DNA of 64,000 nt from Oricola sp. (GTDB taxonomy: Bacteria; Pseudomonadota; Alphaproteobacteria; Rhizobiales; Rhizobiaceae), in NCBI RefSeq assembly GCF_022763245.1, contig NZ_JALEGV010000043.1:1-64000 (forward strand), in the 5' to 3' direction. The number at the start of each line of letters is the position of its first letter. Positions within the stretch are counted from its first letter, which is position 1. Below the pieces are notes generated by a model. It was not told the DNA's origin and made no database searches. It worked only from the letters and a program-made list of their open reading frames with translations. The position numbers were made by a program, and so were the translations under genes. Positions 53,398 through 63,032 of the stretch are shown piece after piece.

Positions 53398-53910
53398 ATG
53401 AAAAACACACTCATCGCACTCGCCACCGCCGTAACCCTGCTCGGCGGTACTGCCGCATCCTTCGCGGAAACCTACACGCTCGGCGACCTCGTCATCGACA
53501 ATCCGCGCGCCCGCACCACCCCGCCCGGCGCGCCGGTCTCCGGCGGCTACATGGTGATCCACAACAACGGCGCCGAGGCCGACCGCCTGATCGGCGGGTC
53601 TGCCGAGTTCGCCGGCAAGGTCGAGATCCACGAGATGAAGATGGATGGCGACGTCATGAAGATGCGCGAGATCGAGGGCGGTCTCGAAATCCCGCCCGGC
53701 GGCGAAGTGATGCTGATGCCCGGCGGCTTCCACGTCATGTTCATGCAGATGAAGCGCCAGCTTCAGGAAGGCCAGTCCGAAAAGGTCACTCTGCAGTTCC
53801 AGAACGCCGGCGAGATCGAGATGGACTTCGACATCCTCAACGCCGCCGAGGTGAAGAGGCAGATGGAGATGAACATGAACCACGGCCAGATGAAGATGAA
53901 CGCCAACTGA
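53398..53910 (+). CDS. periplasmic copper chaperone PCu(A)C
   Basis: A 170-residue secreted protein with signal peptide MKNTLIALATAVTLLGGTAA. The Cu(I) motif H-x-M-x10-M-x21-H-x-M is visible as HEMKMDGDVMKM through GGFHVMFM. A Met/His-rich tail (MEMNMNHGQMKMN) adds likely copper ligands. PCu(A)C delivers copper to the CuA/CuB sites of cytochrome c oxidase. A terminator follows. Confidence 0.9.
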   Translation: MKNTLIALATAVTLLGGTAASFAETYTLGDLVIDNPRARTTPPGAPVSGGYMVIHNNGAEADRLIGGSAEFAGKVEIHEMKMDGDVMKMREIEGGLEIPPGGEVMLMPGGFHVMFMQMKRQLQEGQSEKVTLQFQNAGEIEMDFDILNAAEVKRQMEMNMNHGQMKMNAN

Positions 53911-53934
53911 CCGGCCGGTTCCCGCGAAGTCGGA

Positions 53935-53958
53935 GAGGCGCCTGCGGGCGCCTCTTTT
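53935..53958 (+). terminator. rho-independent terminator after the copper chaperone gene
   Basis: GAGGCGCC (53935-53942) pairs with GGCGCCTC (53947-53954) around TGCG and is followed by TTTT. It also separates the convergent LysE-type gene. Confidence 0.88.
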
Positions 53959-53965
53959 CGTTGGT

Positions 53966-54577
53966 TCACTCCGCAAGCCTGCCGAACAGGATCGGCAGGG
54001 TCGAGGCGAGCAGCAGCACCGCCATGACGATGTTGAAGGCGCGCGCGCGGCCCGGCTCGTGCAGGAAGCGGCTGATCAGCAGCCCGAATGTGAGCCAGGT
54101 CGTCGTCGCGAACAGCGCCGCGAGCGCGATGATGGCCGCGCCGGCCGCGATGGTCGTCGCGCCGGCACCGTCCGGCAGATAGGTCGAGGCGGCCGTCATC
54201 GCCGCCGCCCAGGCCTTCGGATTGATCCACTGGAAGGCGACGCCGGTCGGAAAGCCGAGCACCTTCAATTCGTCCTGGTCGCGCCTCAGCGGTCCGGCGG
54301 TGGCGATCTTCCAGGCGAGCCAGAACAGGAACGCCGCCGACAGCAGCCGCAAGCCCGTGCCCAGCGCGGGCAGCGCGTCGAAGGCCGCCCCGAGGCCCGA
54401 TCCGGTCGCCCCGAACAGCACCGCCATGCCGACCGCGATGCCCAATGCCAGCGGCAGCGTGCGCCGCGTGCCGAAGCGCACGCCCGACGCCAGCACCATC
54501 ATGTTGTTGGGGCCCGGCGTGGTCGCCATGATCAGGCAGAATGTCGTGTAGGAGAGCAGCAGGTCCGGTCCGTGCAT
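53966..54577 (-). CDS. LysE-family exporter
   Basis: A 203-residue membrane protein with about six hydrophobic helices. The signature MATTPGPNNMMVLASGVRFG near the N-terminus and KVLGFPTGVAFQWINPKAWA in the middle are typical of LysE/RhtB amino acid exporters. The ATG at 54577 begins just before the first helix; the open frame extending to 56017 is antisense to the RimK locus and not coding. Exported substrate unknown. Confidence 0.9.
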   Translation of the reverse strand: MHGPDLLLSYTTFCLIMATTPGPNNMMVLASGVRFGTRRTLPLALGIAVGMAVLFGATGSGLGAAFDALPALGTGLRLLSAAFLFWLAWKIATAGPLRRDQDELKVLGFPTGVAFQWINPKAWAAAMTAASTYLPDGAGATTIAAGAAIIALAALFATTTWLTFGLLISRFLHEPGRARAFNIVMAVLLLASTLPILFGRLAE

Positions 54578-54751
54578 CGCATCTGTCCGTGGCTGGAGGC
54601 CGCCATAGTGCAGACGAACAGGCGTGGGGTCATGGCGAAAAGTGCTATGGTGACAAAACTCGCCGATCCGCCGCCGCCTGAAATCCTCTCGACGCGCCCT
54701 CGATCCGGCGCTATTGCACCGCCCACCCGCAGGGCTGAAAGGCATCGACGC

Positions 54752-55234
54752 ATGGCAACTCCGGACATCACGCCCGTGCAGGCGATCCGCAGCCTGGCCA
54801 ACAATGACCGCCTGATCGGCTGGCGCGAATATGTCGGCCTGCCCGACATGCAGGTCTCCCGCCTGAAGGCCAAGGTCGATACCGGCGCGCTCACATCGGC
54901 GCTGCATGTCAACAATCTGGAGTTCTTCGAAAAGGCCGGCCGGCCCTGGGTCCGCTTCCATCCGCCGCGCGACGATTCCTCCGACGCCGAGCAATTCGCC
55001 GAGGCGCGGGTCCGCGATCAGCGCGAGGTCAAGAATTCCGGCGGCCAGACCGAGCGCCGCTGCGTGATCGCCACCCAGCTTGTCATCGGGCCGCAATCCT
55101 TTACCATTGAAGTCACGCTGACCAATCGCGACGACATGGTCTTCGCAATGCTTCTCGGCAGAACGGCGATGCGCATCGGCAAGCTTCTTGTCGATCCGCG
55201 CAAATCCTGGCTCGCCGGCGAACCGCGCTTCTGA
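54752..55234 (+). CDS. rimB: RimB-like retropepsin-type zinc protease (ATP-dependent zinc protease family)
   Basis: A 160-residue protein. The motif VSRLKAKVDTGALTSALHVN holds the aspartic-protease-like DTGA, and LGRTAMRIGKLLVDPRKSW closes the domain, as in the family associated with RimK. The ATG at 54752 is preceded by GAAAGG; an ATG at 54648 would add a proline-rich leader. The gene precedes rimK by 21 bases. In Pseudomonas RimB takes part with RimK in control of ribosomal protein S6 modification. Confidence 0.85.
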   Translation: MATPDITPVQAIRSLANNDRLIGWREYVGLPDMQVSRLKAKVDTGALTSALHVNNLEFFEKAGRPWVRFHPPRDDSSDAEQFAEARVRDQREVKNSGGQTERRCVIATQLVIGPQSFTIEVTLTNRDDMVFAMLLGRTAMRIGKLLVDPRKSWLAGEPRF

Positions 55235-55255
55235 TCCGTTCACCGGGAGATATCG

Positions 55256-56161
55256 ATGAAGATCCTCATGCTGGCCCGCAATCCCGGCCTCTACTCGCAT
55301 CAGCGCCTGAAAGAGGCCGCCGAGCAGCGCGGCCACACGCTCGACATCATCAACACGCTGCGCTGCTACATGAACATCACCTCGCGCCGGCCAGAGGTCT
55401 ATTACAATGGCGAGAAGGTGCAGGGCTATGACGCGGTCATCCCGCGCATCGGCGCGTCCGTGACCTTCTACGGCACCGCCGTGCTGCGCCAGTTCGAGAT
55501 GATGGGCGTCTATCCGCTCAACGAATCCGTCGCCATCGGCCGCTCGCGCGACAAGCTGCGCTGCATGCAGCTCCTGGCGCGCGAGGGCATAGGCCTGCCG
55601 GTCACCGCGTTTGCCCACGATCCCAAGCAGGCCGAGGACATCGTCAAGATCGCCGGCGGCGAGCCGGTCGTCATCAAGCTGCTGGAAGGCACGCAGGGCA
55701 TCGGCGTCGTGCTCGCCGACACGATGCGCTCGGCGAAATCCGTGATCGAGGCGTTTCGCGGCGCCAAGGTGCACATCATGGCGCAGGAATATATCCGCGA
55801 GGCCCAAGGCTCCGACATCCGCGCCTTCGTCATCGGCAACAAGGTCGTTGCGGCGATGAAACGCTCCGGCGCCGAAGGCGAGTTCCGCTCCAACCTGCAT
55901 CGTGGTGGCTCGGCGGCGCCGGTCCGGATCACCCCGGAGGAGAGGGCGACCGCGATCCGCGCCGCGCGCACAATGGGGCTCAACGTCTCCGGCGTCGACA
56001 TGTTGCGCTCCAATCACGGCCCGGTCGTGATGGAGGTCAATTCCTCGCCCGGCCTGGAAGGCGTGGAGAAGGCGACCGGCAAGGACGTCGCCGGCATGAT
56101 CATCGAATTCATCGAATCCAACGCCAAGCCCGGCAAGACCAGGACCAAGGGCCAGGGGTGA
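55256..56161 (+). CDS. rimK: ribosomal protein S6 modification enzyme, RimK-type glutamate ligase
   Basis: A 301-residue ATP-grasp ligase. The start [20 protein letters not shown] and the motifs [20 protein letters not shown] and [20 protein letters not shown] match RimK closely in length and sequence. RimK adds glutamates to the C-terminus of ribosomal protein S6. It has a GGGAG ribosome binding site and ends in a GTGA overlap with the following deacylase gene. Confidence 0.92.
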   Translation: MKILMLARNPGLYSHQRLKEAAEQRGHTLDIINTLRCYMNITSRRPEVYYNGEKVQGYDAVIPRIGASVTFYGTAVLRQFEMMGVYPLNESVAIGRSRDKLRCMQLLAREGIGLPVTAFAHDPKQAEDIVKIAGGEPVVIKLLEGTQGIGVVLADTMRSAKSVIEAFRGAKVHIMAQEYIREAQGSDIRAFVIGNKVVAAMKRSGAEGEFRSNLHRGGSAAPVRITPEERATAIRAARTMGLNVSGVDMLRSNHGPVVMEVNSSPGLEGVEKATGKDVAGMIIEFIESNAKPGKTRTKGQG

Positions 56162-57219
56162 CGACCAACCGGGTGAAAAAGCAGAAGCCGTTCGAATTCG
56201 CCGGCGTCTCGATCGAGCCCGGCAGCCGCCGGACGGTGGACATCCCGCTCGGCGTCCTGTCCAACCACACGCCGGTCAGCCTGCCCGTTCACGTCATCAA
56301 TGGCCGCAAACGCGGACCGGTCATCTTCGTCAGCGCCGCCATCCATGGCGACGAGATCAACGGCGTCGAGATCGTGCGCCGGTTGCTGCACGCCAAGCCG
56401 GTGGACCGCATCGCCGGCACGCTGCTCGCCGTGCCGATCGTCAACGCCATCGGCTTTCTCAACCACTCGCGCTATCTGAGCGACCGGCGCGACCTGAACC
56501 GCTCCTTTCCGGGCAGCGAGACCGGGTCGATGGCGGCGCGCCTTGCCCACACCTTCCTGAACATGGTCGTGGCGCGCTGCGACGCGGGCATCGACCTGCA
56601 TTCCGCCGCCATCCACCGCACCAACCTGCCGCAGATCCGCATCTCGGCCGACGATCCCGGCACCATACGCCTCGCCGAGGCCTTCGGCGCGCCGCTGATC
56701 CTGAAATCCGGGCTGCGCGAGGGCTCGTTGCGCCAGGCGGCGATATCGCGCGGCGTCGAGATCATGGTCTATGAGGCGGGCGAGGGCCTGCGCTTCGACG
56801 AACTGGCCATTCGCGCCGGCGTCACCGGCATATTGCGCGTCATGCAGTCGCTCGGAATGCTGGGCCCGAAGGCCGTTCGCAGCGCCCGCACGCAGCCGCT
56901 GTTCTCGCATTCCAGCAAATGGGTGCGCGCGCCGGCCGGCGGCATCCTGCGCGCCTACAAGGGAACCGGCGAATGGGTCACCGGCGGCGACCTGCTTGGC
57001 ATCGTCAGCGATCCCTTCGGCGTCAACGAGACCGAGGTGCGCGCCGCGACCGCCGGGCTCGTCATCGGGCGCACCAACCTGCCGGTCGTCAACGAGGGCG
57101 AGGCCCTGTTCCACATCGCCTCCGTCGATGAGGCCGGATTGCCGGCCGAAACCCGCATCGGCCGGATCGAGGCGCAACTGCAGTCCGATCCGCTGTTCGA
57201 CGAAGACGAAATCATCTGA
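56158..57219 (+). CDS. succinylglutamate desuccinylase/aspartoacylase family protein
   Basis: A 353-residue zinc hydrolase of the M14-like AstE/AspA family. The zinc motif HGDEINGVE is in [20 protein letters not shown], the second His in [20 protein letters not shown], and [18 protein letters not shown] is also conserved. A C-terminal biotinyl-lipoyl-like beta domain follows ([19 protein letters not shown]). The GTG start overlaps the rimK stop as GTGA. Neighbours suggest it acts on a RimK product, perhaps a glutamyl amide, rather than in arginine catabolism; this is inference. Confidence 0.85.
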   Translation: MTTNRVKKQKPFEFAGVSIEPGSRRTVDIPLGVLSNHTPVSLPVHVINGRKRGPVIFVSAAIHGDEINGVEIVRRLLHAKPVDRIAGTLLAVPIVNAIGFLNHSRYLSDRRDLNRSFPGSETGSMAARLAHTFLNMVVARCDAGIDLHSAAIHRTNLPQIRISADDPGTIRLAEAFGAPLILKSGLREGSLRQAAISRGVEIMVYEAGEGLRFDELAIRAGVTGILRVMQSLGMLGPKAVRSARTQPLFSHSSKWVRAPAGGILRAYKGTGEWVTGGDLLGIVSDPFGVNETEVRAATAGLVIGRTNLPVVNEGEALFHIASVDEAGLPAETRIGRIEAQLQSDPLFDEDEII

Positions 57220-57272
57220 CCCCGCCTTCGATCGGCGAAATCACGATCCACGGGCTTGACCCGTCGCAAGAA

Positions 57273-57300
57273 ATATAACACGTTATATAACGTGGTATAT
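57273..57300. promoter_or_regulatory. near-perfect 28-base palindrome, probable MarR operator
   Basis: The core CACGTTATATAACGTG (57279-57294) is a perfect 16-base palindrome. It extends as ATATA/TATAT on both sides with one mismatched pair (57278 and 57295). It is AT-rich in a GC-rich region and touches the first possible start codon of the MarR gene, so it is an evident autoregulatory site. Confidence 0.75.
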
Positions 57301-57817
57301 GATGGAGTGCGACATGGTTCGGGACGTCACCCGCGAACTCGGCTACCTGCCGCTCGGCAGCCGGTTGAAGCGCGTCGGCGAGCGCCTGCAGGGCGAGACC
57401 GCGCGGTTTCTGCAGCAGGCGGGCGTCGACATGCCGCCAGGCGTCTGGCCGCTTCTGGTGACGTTGAGCGATGACGGACCGCTGACCATCGGCGAACTCG
57501 CTTCCGCGCTCGGCGTCTCGCAGCCCGGCGTCACCCGCAGCGTTCGACAGCTCGAAGCGGCGGGGATCGTCGAGGCGGTGCGCGTCAAGGGCGACCAGCG
57601 GCGCAAGCCGGTGGCGATCACGCCGAAGGGGGCCGCACTTCTGCACCGCGCGCAAACCGAGTTGTGGCCGCATGTCGAGGCAGCGGTGCGTGCGATGTGC
57701 GCCGGTCTCGACGGTCCGATCCTGAGCCAACTCGATCGCATTGAGGACGAGCTCGACCGCATGTCGCTCGACCGTCGCGCGGACGAACTGCGTGAAAGCG
57801 AGCGTGACGATGGCTGA
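57299..57817 (+). CDS. MarR-family transcriptional regulator
   Basis: A protein of 172 residues from the ATG at 57299, or 171 and 167 from ATG codons at 57302 and 57314. The winged helix lies at about 55-120: LTIGELASALGVSQPGVTRS then VRQLEAAGIVEAVRVKGDQR and KPVAITPKGA. Because the palindrome 57273-57300 reaches the first ATG, I favour one of the later starts. It overlaps the following acetyltransferase gene by eight bases, so repressor and enzyme are one unit. Confidence 0.85.
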   Translation: MMECDMVRDVTRELGYLPLGSRLKRVGERLQGETARFLQQAGVDMPPGVWPLLVTLSDDGPLTIGELASALGVSQPGVTRSVRQLEAAGIVEAVRVKGDQRRKPVAITPKGAALLHRAQTELWPHVEAAVRAMCAGLDGPILSQLDRIEDELDRMSLDRRADELRESERDDG

Positions 57818-58490
57818 CCATGTTCTCGACCGGCCGATCTGGGCCGCGCTCAGCACCGGCCAGTCCGGCCTTGCGGTCGGAGGCCCCAACGCGCTGCGCT
57901 TTCCCGCCGACATCTCGCCCTTGTCGGCCCTTCGCGACGACAGCGAGGACAGCCTCCGCGATCTGGCCGCACTCGTCGGCCCGGGCGAGACCGTCATCCT
58001 GGCGCGAGACCGGCCGAGCCCGGTCCCGCCCGGTCTTGTGGAGGATAGTCGCGGTGACCTCACCCAGATGATCGCCACGCACCTTGTGACCGCAGAGGCG
58101 ACCGACGACATCCTGCCGCTGGGCGACGCCGACGCGCCCGAGATGCTGGAACTGGCGACGATGACGAAGCCCGGCCCGTTCCTCGCCCGCACCCACACGC
58201 TGGGCGATTTCATCGGCATGCGAAAGGGCGGCCGGCTGGTCGCGATGGCAGGCGAGCGCATGCATCCGGCCGGCTATTGCGAGGTGAGCGGCGTCTGCAC
58301 GCATCCCGATTGTCGCGGTCACGGCTATGCCGGACTTCTGACGCGGATCGTCGCCACGCGAATCCTCGAACGCGGCGAAACGCCGTTCCTGCACGCCTAC
58401 GCGGCCAACGAAACCGCGATCCGCCTTTACGAGAAACTCGGCTTCTCGCGCCGGCGCGTCCTGACCTTGCAGGCGCTCAGACGCCCTTGA
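57810..58490 (+). CDS. GNAT-family N-acetyltransferase (FR47-like)
   Basis: A 226-residue protein. The first 110 residues have no recognisable motif. The C-terminal half has the GNAT signature: [20 protein letters not shown] (acetyl-CoA binding loop R/QxxGxG/A as CRGHGYA) and [20 protein letters not shown]. The ATG at 57810 lies inside the MarR gene end. The substrate is unknown; linkage to a MarR regulator suggests a response to a small molecule. Confidence 0.82.
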   Translation: MADHVLDRPIWAALSTGQSGLAVGGPNALRFPADISPLSALRDDSEDSLRDLAALVGPGETVILARDRPSPVPPGLVEDSRGDLTQMIATHLVTAEATDDILPLGDADAPEMLELATMTKPGPFLARTHTLGDFIGMRKGGRLVAMAGERMHPAGYCEVSGVCTHPDCRGHGYAGLLTRIVATRILERGETPFLHAYAANETAIRLYEKLGFSRRRVLTLQALRRP

Positions 58491-58494
58491 AGCC

Positions 58495-58743
58495 TCAGCA
58501 GCGCGCCGCCGACGCGCCGCGCCAGGGCATGTCCATATAGACGTCGCCCTCGCGCAATTCGTCCAGCATCTGGGCGAGCCGCTTGTGCTTGGTCGCGTCG
58601 CGCTTGGCCTTGTTGATCCAGCCGAGATAGTCGTTGCGCTGGTAATCCGGCCGCGCGTCATAGGCCGGCCGCAGCCCGCTGCGGGTGAGGGCGTCCGTGA
58701 CGAAATCCGGCATCGGCTGGATCGGGCGCTTCAGTCCGTTCAT
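58495..58743 (-). CDS. YdeI/OmpD-associated family small protein
   Basis: An 82-residue protein with the C-terminal YdeI/OmdA pattern: [20 protein letters not shown] and MLDELREG. It lacks the longer N-terminal domain of many members. The ATG at 58743 overlaps the edd stop (TGATG), so it is the last gene of the zwf-pgl-edd operon by position. No biochemical role can be assigned. Confidence 0.7.
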   Translation of the reverse strand: MNGLKRPIQPMPDFVTDALTRSGLRPAYDARPDYQRNDYLGWINKAKRDATKHKRLAQMLDELREGDVYMDMPWRGASAARC

Positions 58744-60557
58744 GCGAACACGCTCGCGCCCTCGTCGGCCCGGCCCGCCACGCGGCGGAAGGTCTCGAAC
58801 AGCTCGCGACCGGTGCCGAAGCCGTTGTCGGCCAGATCCTCGGTGGCCGCTGTGCGTGCCGCGAACTCCGCCGACGGGACGAGCACTTCCAGCGTCCCGG
58901 CCGTCGCATCGACGCGCACCACGTCGCCGTCCCGCACCTTGGCGATAGGCCCGCCGTCGAGCGCTTCTGGTGTCACATGGATTGCCGCCGGCACCTTGCC
59001 CGACGCGCCCGACATGCGGCCGTCGGTCACCAGCGCCACCTTGTATCCGCGATCCTGCAGCACGCCGAGCGACGGCGTCAGCTTGTGCAGTTCCGGCATG
59101 CCATTGGCCTTCGGCCCCTGGAAGCGGATCACGGCGACGAAATCCTTCTCCAGTTCGCCCTTGCGGAAGGCCTCCTGCAGCGCGTCCTGCGAATGGAACA
59201 CCACCGCGGGCGCCTCGATCACATGCCGCTCCGGCTTCACCGCGGAGATCTTGATCACCGCCTTGCCGAGATTGCCGGTCAGCATCTTCAGCCCGCCATT
59301 GGTCTGGAACGGCGTCTCGATCGGGGCCAGCACGTTCTCGTCGCCGGAGATCTCCGGCGCGGGCTCGCGCACCACGGTTTCGCCGTCGAGCTTCGCCTCG
59401 ACCATGTAGGGCTCCAGCCCCTCGCCGAAGACGGTGCGCACGTCGCGGTGCAAAAGGCCGCCCTTGGCGAGTTCTCGGATCATGAAGCCGAGCCCGCCGG
59501 CCGCCTGGAAGTGGTTCACGTCGGCAAGCCCGTTCGGATAGACGCGGGCGAGAAGCGGTGTCGCGTCGGACAGGTCGGAAATGTCCTGCCATGTCAGCTT
59601 GATGCCGGCCGCTGCCGCCATCGCGATCAGGTGGATCGTGTGGTTGGTCGAACCGCCGGTGGCATGCAGGCCGACGACGCCGTTGACGACCGAGCGCTCG
59701 TCGATCATCTCGCCGACCGGCGTGAACTCATTGCCGAGCGCCGTGATGGCGAGCGCGCGCTTCGCCGCCTCCTTGGTGAGCGCGTCGCGCAGCGGCGTGC
59801 CCGGATTGACGAAGCTCGCGCCCGGCATGTGCAGGCCCATGATCTCCATCAGCATCTGGTTGGAATTGGCCGTGCCGTAGAAGGTGCAGGTACCCGGTCC
59901 GTGATAGGAGGCGCTTTCGGACGCCAGCAATTCGGCGCGGCCGACCTTGCCCTCCGCATAGAGCTGCCGGGTCTTCGCCTTCTCGTCATTCGAGATGCCG
60001 GTGGTCATCGGGCCGGCCGGAACGAAGATCGCCGGAAGATGCCCGAAGGTGAGCGCCGCGATCAGCAGGCCCGGCACGATCTTGTCGCAGACGCCCAGAT
60101 AGACGGCGGCGTCGAACATGTCGTGCGACAGGCCGATGCCGGCGGCCATGGCGATCACGTCACGCGAGAACAGCGACAATTCCATGCCGGCCTGGCCCTG
60201 GGTGACGCCGTCGCACATCGCCGGAACGCCGCCGGCCACCTGCGCGACGCCGCCGGCCTCGCGCGCCGCCTGCTTGATCAGGGCGGGGAAGGTCTCGAAG
60301 GGCTGATGCGCCGACAGCATGTCGTTATAGGCGGTGATGATGCCGAGATTGGGCACTGTGTCGCCCATCAGGTCGGCCTTGTCGGCCGGTCCGCAGGCGG
60401 CGAAGCCGTGGGCGAGGTTGCCGCAGGAAAGCTTTGACCGTTTCGGCCCCTGTTCGGCGCGGGCGCGCAGCCGCTCAAGATAGGTTTCGCGCGTCGGCTT
60501 GGAACGTTCGCGGATGCGGTCGGTGACCTCGGCGATCTGTTTCTGCACGTCACTCAT
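58740..60557 (-). CDS. edd: 6-phosphogluconate dehydratase
   Basis: A 605-residue iron-sulfur dehydratase, first committed enzyme of the Entner-Doudoroff pathway. Cluster cysteines can be seen in [27 protein letters not shown] and [38 protein letters not shown] near the C-terminus is conserved. It is 40 bases after the pgl stop. The partner KDPG aldolase gene is not adjacent. Confidence 0.95.
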   Translation of the reverse strand: MSDVQKQIAEVTDRIRERSKPTRETYLERLRARAEQGPKRSKLSCGNLAHGFAACGPADKADLMGDTVPNLGIITAYNDMLSAHQPFETFPALIKQAAREAGGVAQVAGGVPAMCDGVTQGQAGMELSLFSRDVIAMAAGIGLSHDMFDAAVYLGVCDKIVPGLLIAALTFGHLPAIFVPAGPMTTGISNDEKAKTRQLYAEGKVGRAELLASESASYHGPGTCTFYGTANSNQMLMEIMGLHMPGASFVNPGTPLRDALTKEAAKRALAITALGNEFTPVGEMIDERSVVNGVVGLHATGGSTNHTIHLIAMAAAAGIKLTWQDISDLSDATPLLARVYPNGLADVNHFQAAGGLGFMIRELAKGGLLHRDVRTVFGEGLEPYMVEAKLDGETVVREPAPEISGDENVLAPIETPFQTNGGLKMLTGNLGKAVIKISAVKPERHVIEAPAVVFHSQDALQEAFRKGELEKDFVAVIRFQGPKANGMPELHKLTPSLGVLQDRGYKVALVTDGRMSGASGKVPAAIHVTPEALDGGPIAKVRDGDVVRVDATAGTLEVLVPSAEFAARTAATEDLADNGFGTGRELFETFRRVAGRADEGASVFA

Positions 60558-60597
60558 GGGTCAGGACTCCCTGTGATGTGGATCGGGTCGGCGGGCG

Positions 60598-61311
60598 TCA
60601 GGGCGCCCAGAAGACATGCACCGGCGTGCCGCTCTGGTTGAGCACGGCGCGTACCGGCATGGCATGGGTGTCGGCGCCGGCGCAGGCCGTGTCGAACACG
60701 CCGCGCTTCTCTTCACCCTCGATATGGAGCGCGAGGAAGCGGGCGTCCAGCAACACGGGCAGCGTCAGCGTCAGGCGCGGTTCGCCCGCCCCGTCGGCCT
60801 TCATCGCCACCACCTTGCGCTGACCTTCCATGTCGAGAGCCTCTGACAGTTTGTCGCCATGCGGAAAGAACGAGGCCGTGTGGCCGTCGGTTCCCATGCC
60901 CAGGACGGCGACGTCGAGCGGCAAGGGAACGCCGGCGAAGAGCTCCGCGCTGCGCGCCGCATTCTCGTCGGGCGTCGCAAGACCGGTCTCGAACGGTGCG
61001 AAATGCGCCGCCGTCGCAGGCCCCTTAAGCAGCGTCTCGCGCACCAGCCTCTGGTTGGCGCGGTCGGAATCCGGCGGACAGATGCGCTCGTCCACCAGCA
61101 GCACGGTCACCCGGTCCCACGCGATGTCGGCCTGCGACAGGACGGCGAAAAGCCGCTTCGGCGTCGATCCGCCGGAGACGGCGATCGAGGCCTGGCCGTG
61201 CTCGCTGATCGCGCCGGCCAGCTTGGCCGCGATGCCGGCCGCAAGCCCCGTCGCCAGCGCCTCGCGGTCGGGATAGTCGTGGCGGTGAAGGGTGCCGTTG
61301 TCAGCTTTCAT
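60598..61311 (-). CDS. pgl: 6-phosphogluconolactonase
   Basis: A 237-residue enzyme of the DevB/NagB-like family. Typical segments are ASIAVSGGSTPKRLFAVLSQ, VTVLLVDERICPPDSDRANQ and VAVLGMGTDGHTASFFP. It hydrolyses the product of the zwf enzyme. Its ATG lies eleven bases inside the end of zwf, so translation is coupled. Confidence 0.94.
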   Translation of the reverse strand: MKADNGTLHRHDYPDREALATGLAAGIAAKLAGAISEHGQASIAVSGGSTPKRLFAVLSQADIAWDRVTVLLVDERICPPDSDRANQRLVRETLLKGPATAAHFAPFETGLATPDENAARSAELFAGVPLPLDVAVLGMGTDGHTASFFPHGDKLSEALDMEGQRKVVAMKADGAGEPRLTLTLPVLLDARFLALHIEGEEKRGVFDTACAGADTHAMPVRAVLNQSGTPVHVFWAP

Positions 61312-62770
61312 ACCAGGTCCGTCCGTCGCGTTCGATCAGGGCGATGGAGGCCGACGGTCCCCAGGTGCCGGACGTGTACTGACGCACCGGCTGGTCGACC
61401 TCTTCCCACGCCTTCAGGATCGGATCGACCCATTTCCAGGCGGCTTCCACCTCGTCGCGGCGCTGGAACAGCGTCTGGTTGCCGCGGATCACGTCGAGGA
61501 TCAGCCGCTCATAGGCGTCCGGATTGCGCACCCCGAAGGATTCCGCAAAGCTCATGTCCAGCGGCACGTGGCGCAGCCGCATGCCGCCCGGACCGGGGTC
61601 CTTGATCATCATCCATTGCTTCACGCCCTCGTCGGGCTGCAGCCGGATGACGAGCTGGTTCGCGATCATCCGCCCGGCGGGGCTGCCGAAGATCGAGTGC
61701 GGCACCGGCTTGAAGGAGATGACGATCTCCGAGACGCGTTTCGCCAGCCTCTTGCCGGTGCGCATGTAGAAGGGCACGCCCGCCCAGCGCCAGTTGCCGA
61801 TCTCCGCCTTCAGGGCGACGAAGGTTTCCGTGTTGCTCGCGCCGCCTTCCAGCTCTTCCAGATAGCCCTTGACCGGGCCGCCATTGGACGCGCCGGACGC
61901 ATACTGGCCGCGCACGGTCATCTGTTCGACATTGGAGCCGTCGATCGGCGCCAGCGAACGCAGCACTTTCAGCTTCTCGTCGCGCACCGCGTTGGCGTCC
62001 ATGGAGGAGGGCGGCTCCATCGCGACCAGGCAGAGCAACTGCAAGAGATGGTTCTGCACCATGTCGCGCAGCGCGCCGGCCTTGTCGTAATAGCCTGCCC
62101 GGCCTTCCAGCCCGACGGATTCGGCGACCGTGATCTGCACGTGGTCGATATGGGCGGAGTTCCAAAGCGGCTCGTAGAGCGTGTTGGCGAAGCGCAGCGC
62201 CATCAGGTTCTGCACCGTCTCCTTGCCGAGATAATGGTCGATGCGGAAGATCTGGTCTTCCGTGAACACCTCGCCCAGCGTGTCGTTGAGGGTCCGCGCC
62301 GACGCCAGGTCGCGGCCGATCGGCTTTTCCACGACGATCCGCGTTTCCGGCGTGATAAGCCCGTGGTCGCGCAGCCTGGTGGCGAAATCGCCGAAGAGCG
62401 ACGGGCCGACGGCGAGGTAGCAGGCGCGCTTGCGCAGCGGATCGTCGCTCAGCCTGGACTTCAACTCGTCCCAGCCCTTGTCGGACTTCGCATCGACGGC
62501 GACATAGCGCAGCTTCTCCAGGAACTTGCCGACCTCCTCGTCGTCCAGAGGTTCCTTGACGAAGCGCTTCAGCGCCTCATGCGCGAAATTGCGGTAGTCG
62601 TCGTCGCTCATCTCGGTGCGCGAGGCGCCGATGATGCAGGACGTGTCGATGATCTGGCCGTCCACCTGGCGGTGATAGAGCGCGGGCAGAAGCTTGCGCT
62701 CGGCAAGGTCGCCCGTCCCTCCGAACACGATGTAGTCGAAGGGGTCGACGGGAATGATCTGAGCGGACAT
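61301..62770 (-). CDS. zwf: glucose-6-phosphate 1-dehydrogenase
   Basis: A 489-residue enzyme. The nucleotide-binding motif is IVFGGTGDLAERKLLPALYH, and the active-site signature RIDHYLGKETVQNLMALRFA holds the catalytic His and substrate lysine. VVEKPIGRDLASAR is also conserved. It oxidises glucose 6-phosphate with NADP+ and is the first gene of the zwf-pgl-edd operon. The start ATG at 62770 follows GGAAG, and the promoter should lie in the gap up to 63032. Confidence 0.95.
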   Translation of the reverse strand: MSAQIIPVDPFDYIVFGGTGDLAERKLLPALYHRQVDGQIIDTSCIIGASRTEMSDDDYRNFAHEALKRFVKEPLDDEEVGKFLEKLRYVAVDAKSDKGWDELKSRLSDDPLRKRACYLAVGPSLFGDFATRLRDHGLITPETRIVVEKPIGRDLASARTLNDTLGEVFTEDQIFRIDHYLGKETVQNLMALRFANTLYEPLWNSAHIDHVQITVAESVGLEGRAGYYDKAGALRDMVQNHLLQLLCLVAMEPPSSMDANAVRDEKLKVLRSLAPIDGSNVEQMTVRGQYASGASNGGPVKGYLEELEGGASNTETFVALKAEIGNWRWAGVPFYMRTGKRLAKRVSEIVISFKPVPHSIFGSPAGRMIANQLVIRLQPDEGVKQWMMIKDPGPGGMRLRHVPLDMSFAESFGVRNPDAYERLILDVIRGNQTLFQRRDEVEAAWKWVDPILKAWEEVDQPVRQYTSGTWGPSASIALIERDGRTWYES

Positions 62771-62871
62771 GGAGGCTTCCTGTCTTTCCAGAGGAGACGC
62801 CCGACCTATAATCTAATCGATTTAAAAAGGCCAGATCGGATTCCGATTTTTTTCGCACTGCACACAGGCGC

Positions 62872-62896
62872 CATGTTACATCGCGTCATGTTACAT
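62872..62896. repeat. tandem CATGTTACAT direct repeats in the zwf/aldehyde dehydrogenase gap
   Basis: CATGTTACAT occurs at 62872-62881 and at 62887-62896, a 15-base repeat period, in the 262-base divergent region. An AT-rich stretch (62808-62826) that could hold the zwf promoter lies nearby. A regulator-binding function is inferred. Confidence 0.5.
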
Positions 62897-63032
62897 TCGT
62901 GCGAACAGGGCGCATGTCGCCATGGCGCGAGGAGCTGGCGTTTCAGGCCGTGCAATCCGCATCCCCGGCAGGCATGATGGCGCCCGGATACGGCTTCGGC
63001 CAGAGGGCCGGCCGCCGAAGGGAGGCGAGGAC

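Noticed and set aside
54578-56017. Long upstream extension of the LysE-type frame
   Set aside because: It is antisense to rimB and rimK; the exporter begins at 54577 just before its first helix.
62833-62853. ATCGG-ATT-CCGAT followed by seven T as a plus-strand terminator
   Set aside because: The stem has only five pairs and no plus-strand gene lies upstream; at most it is part of the zwf regulatory region.
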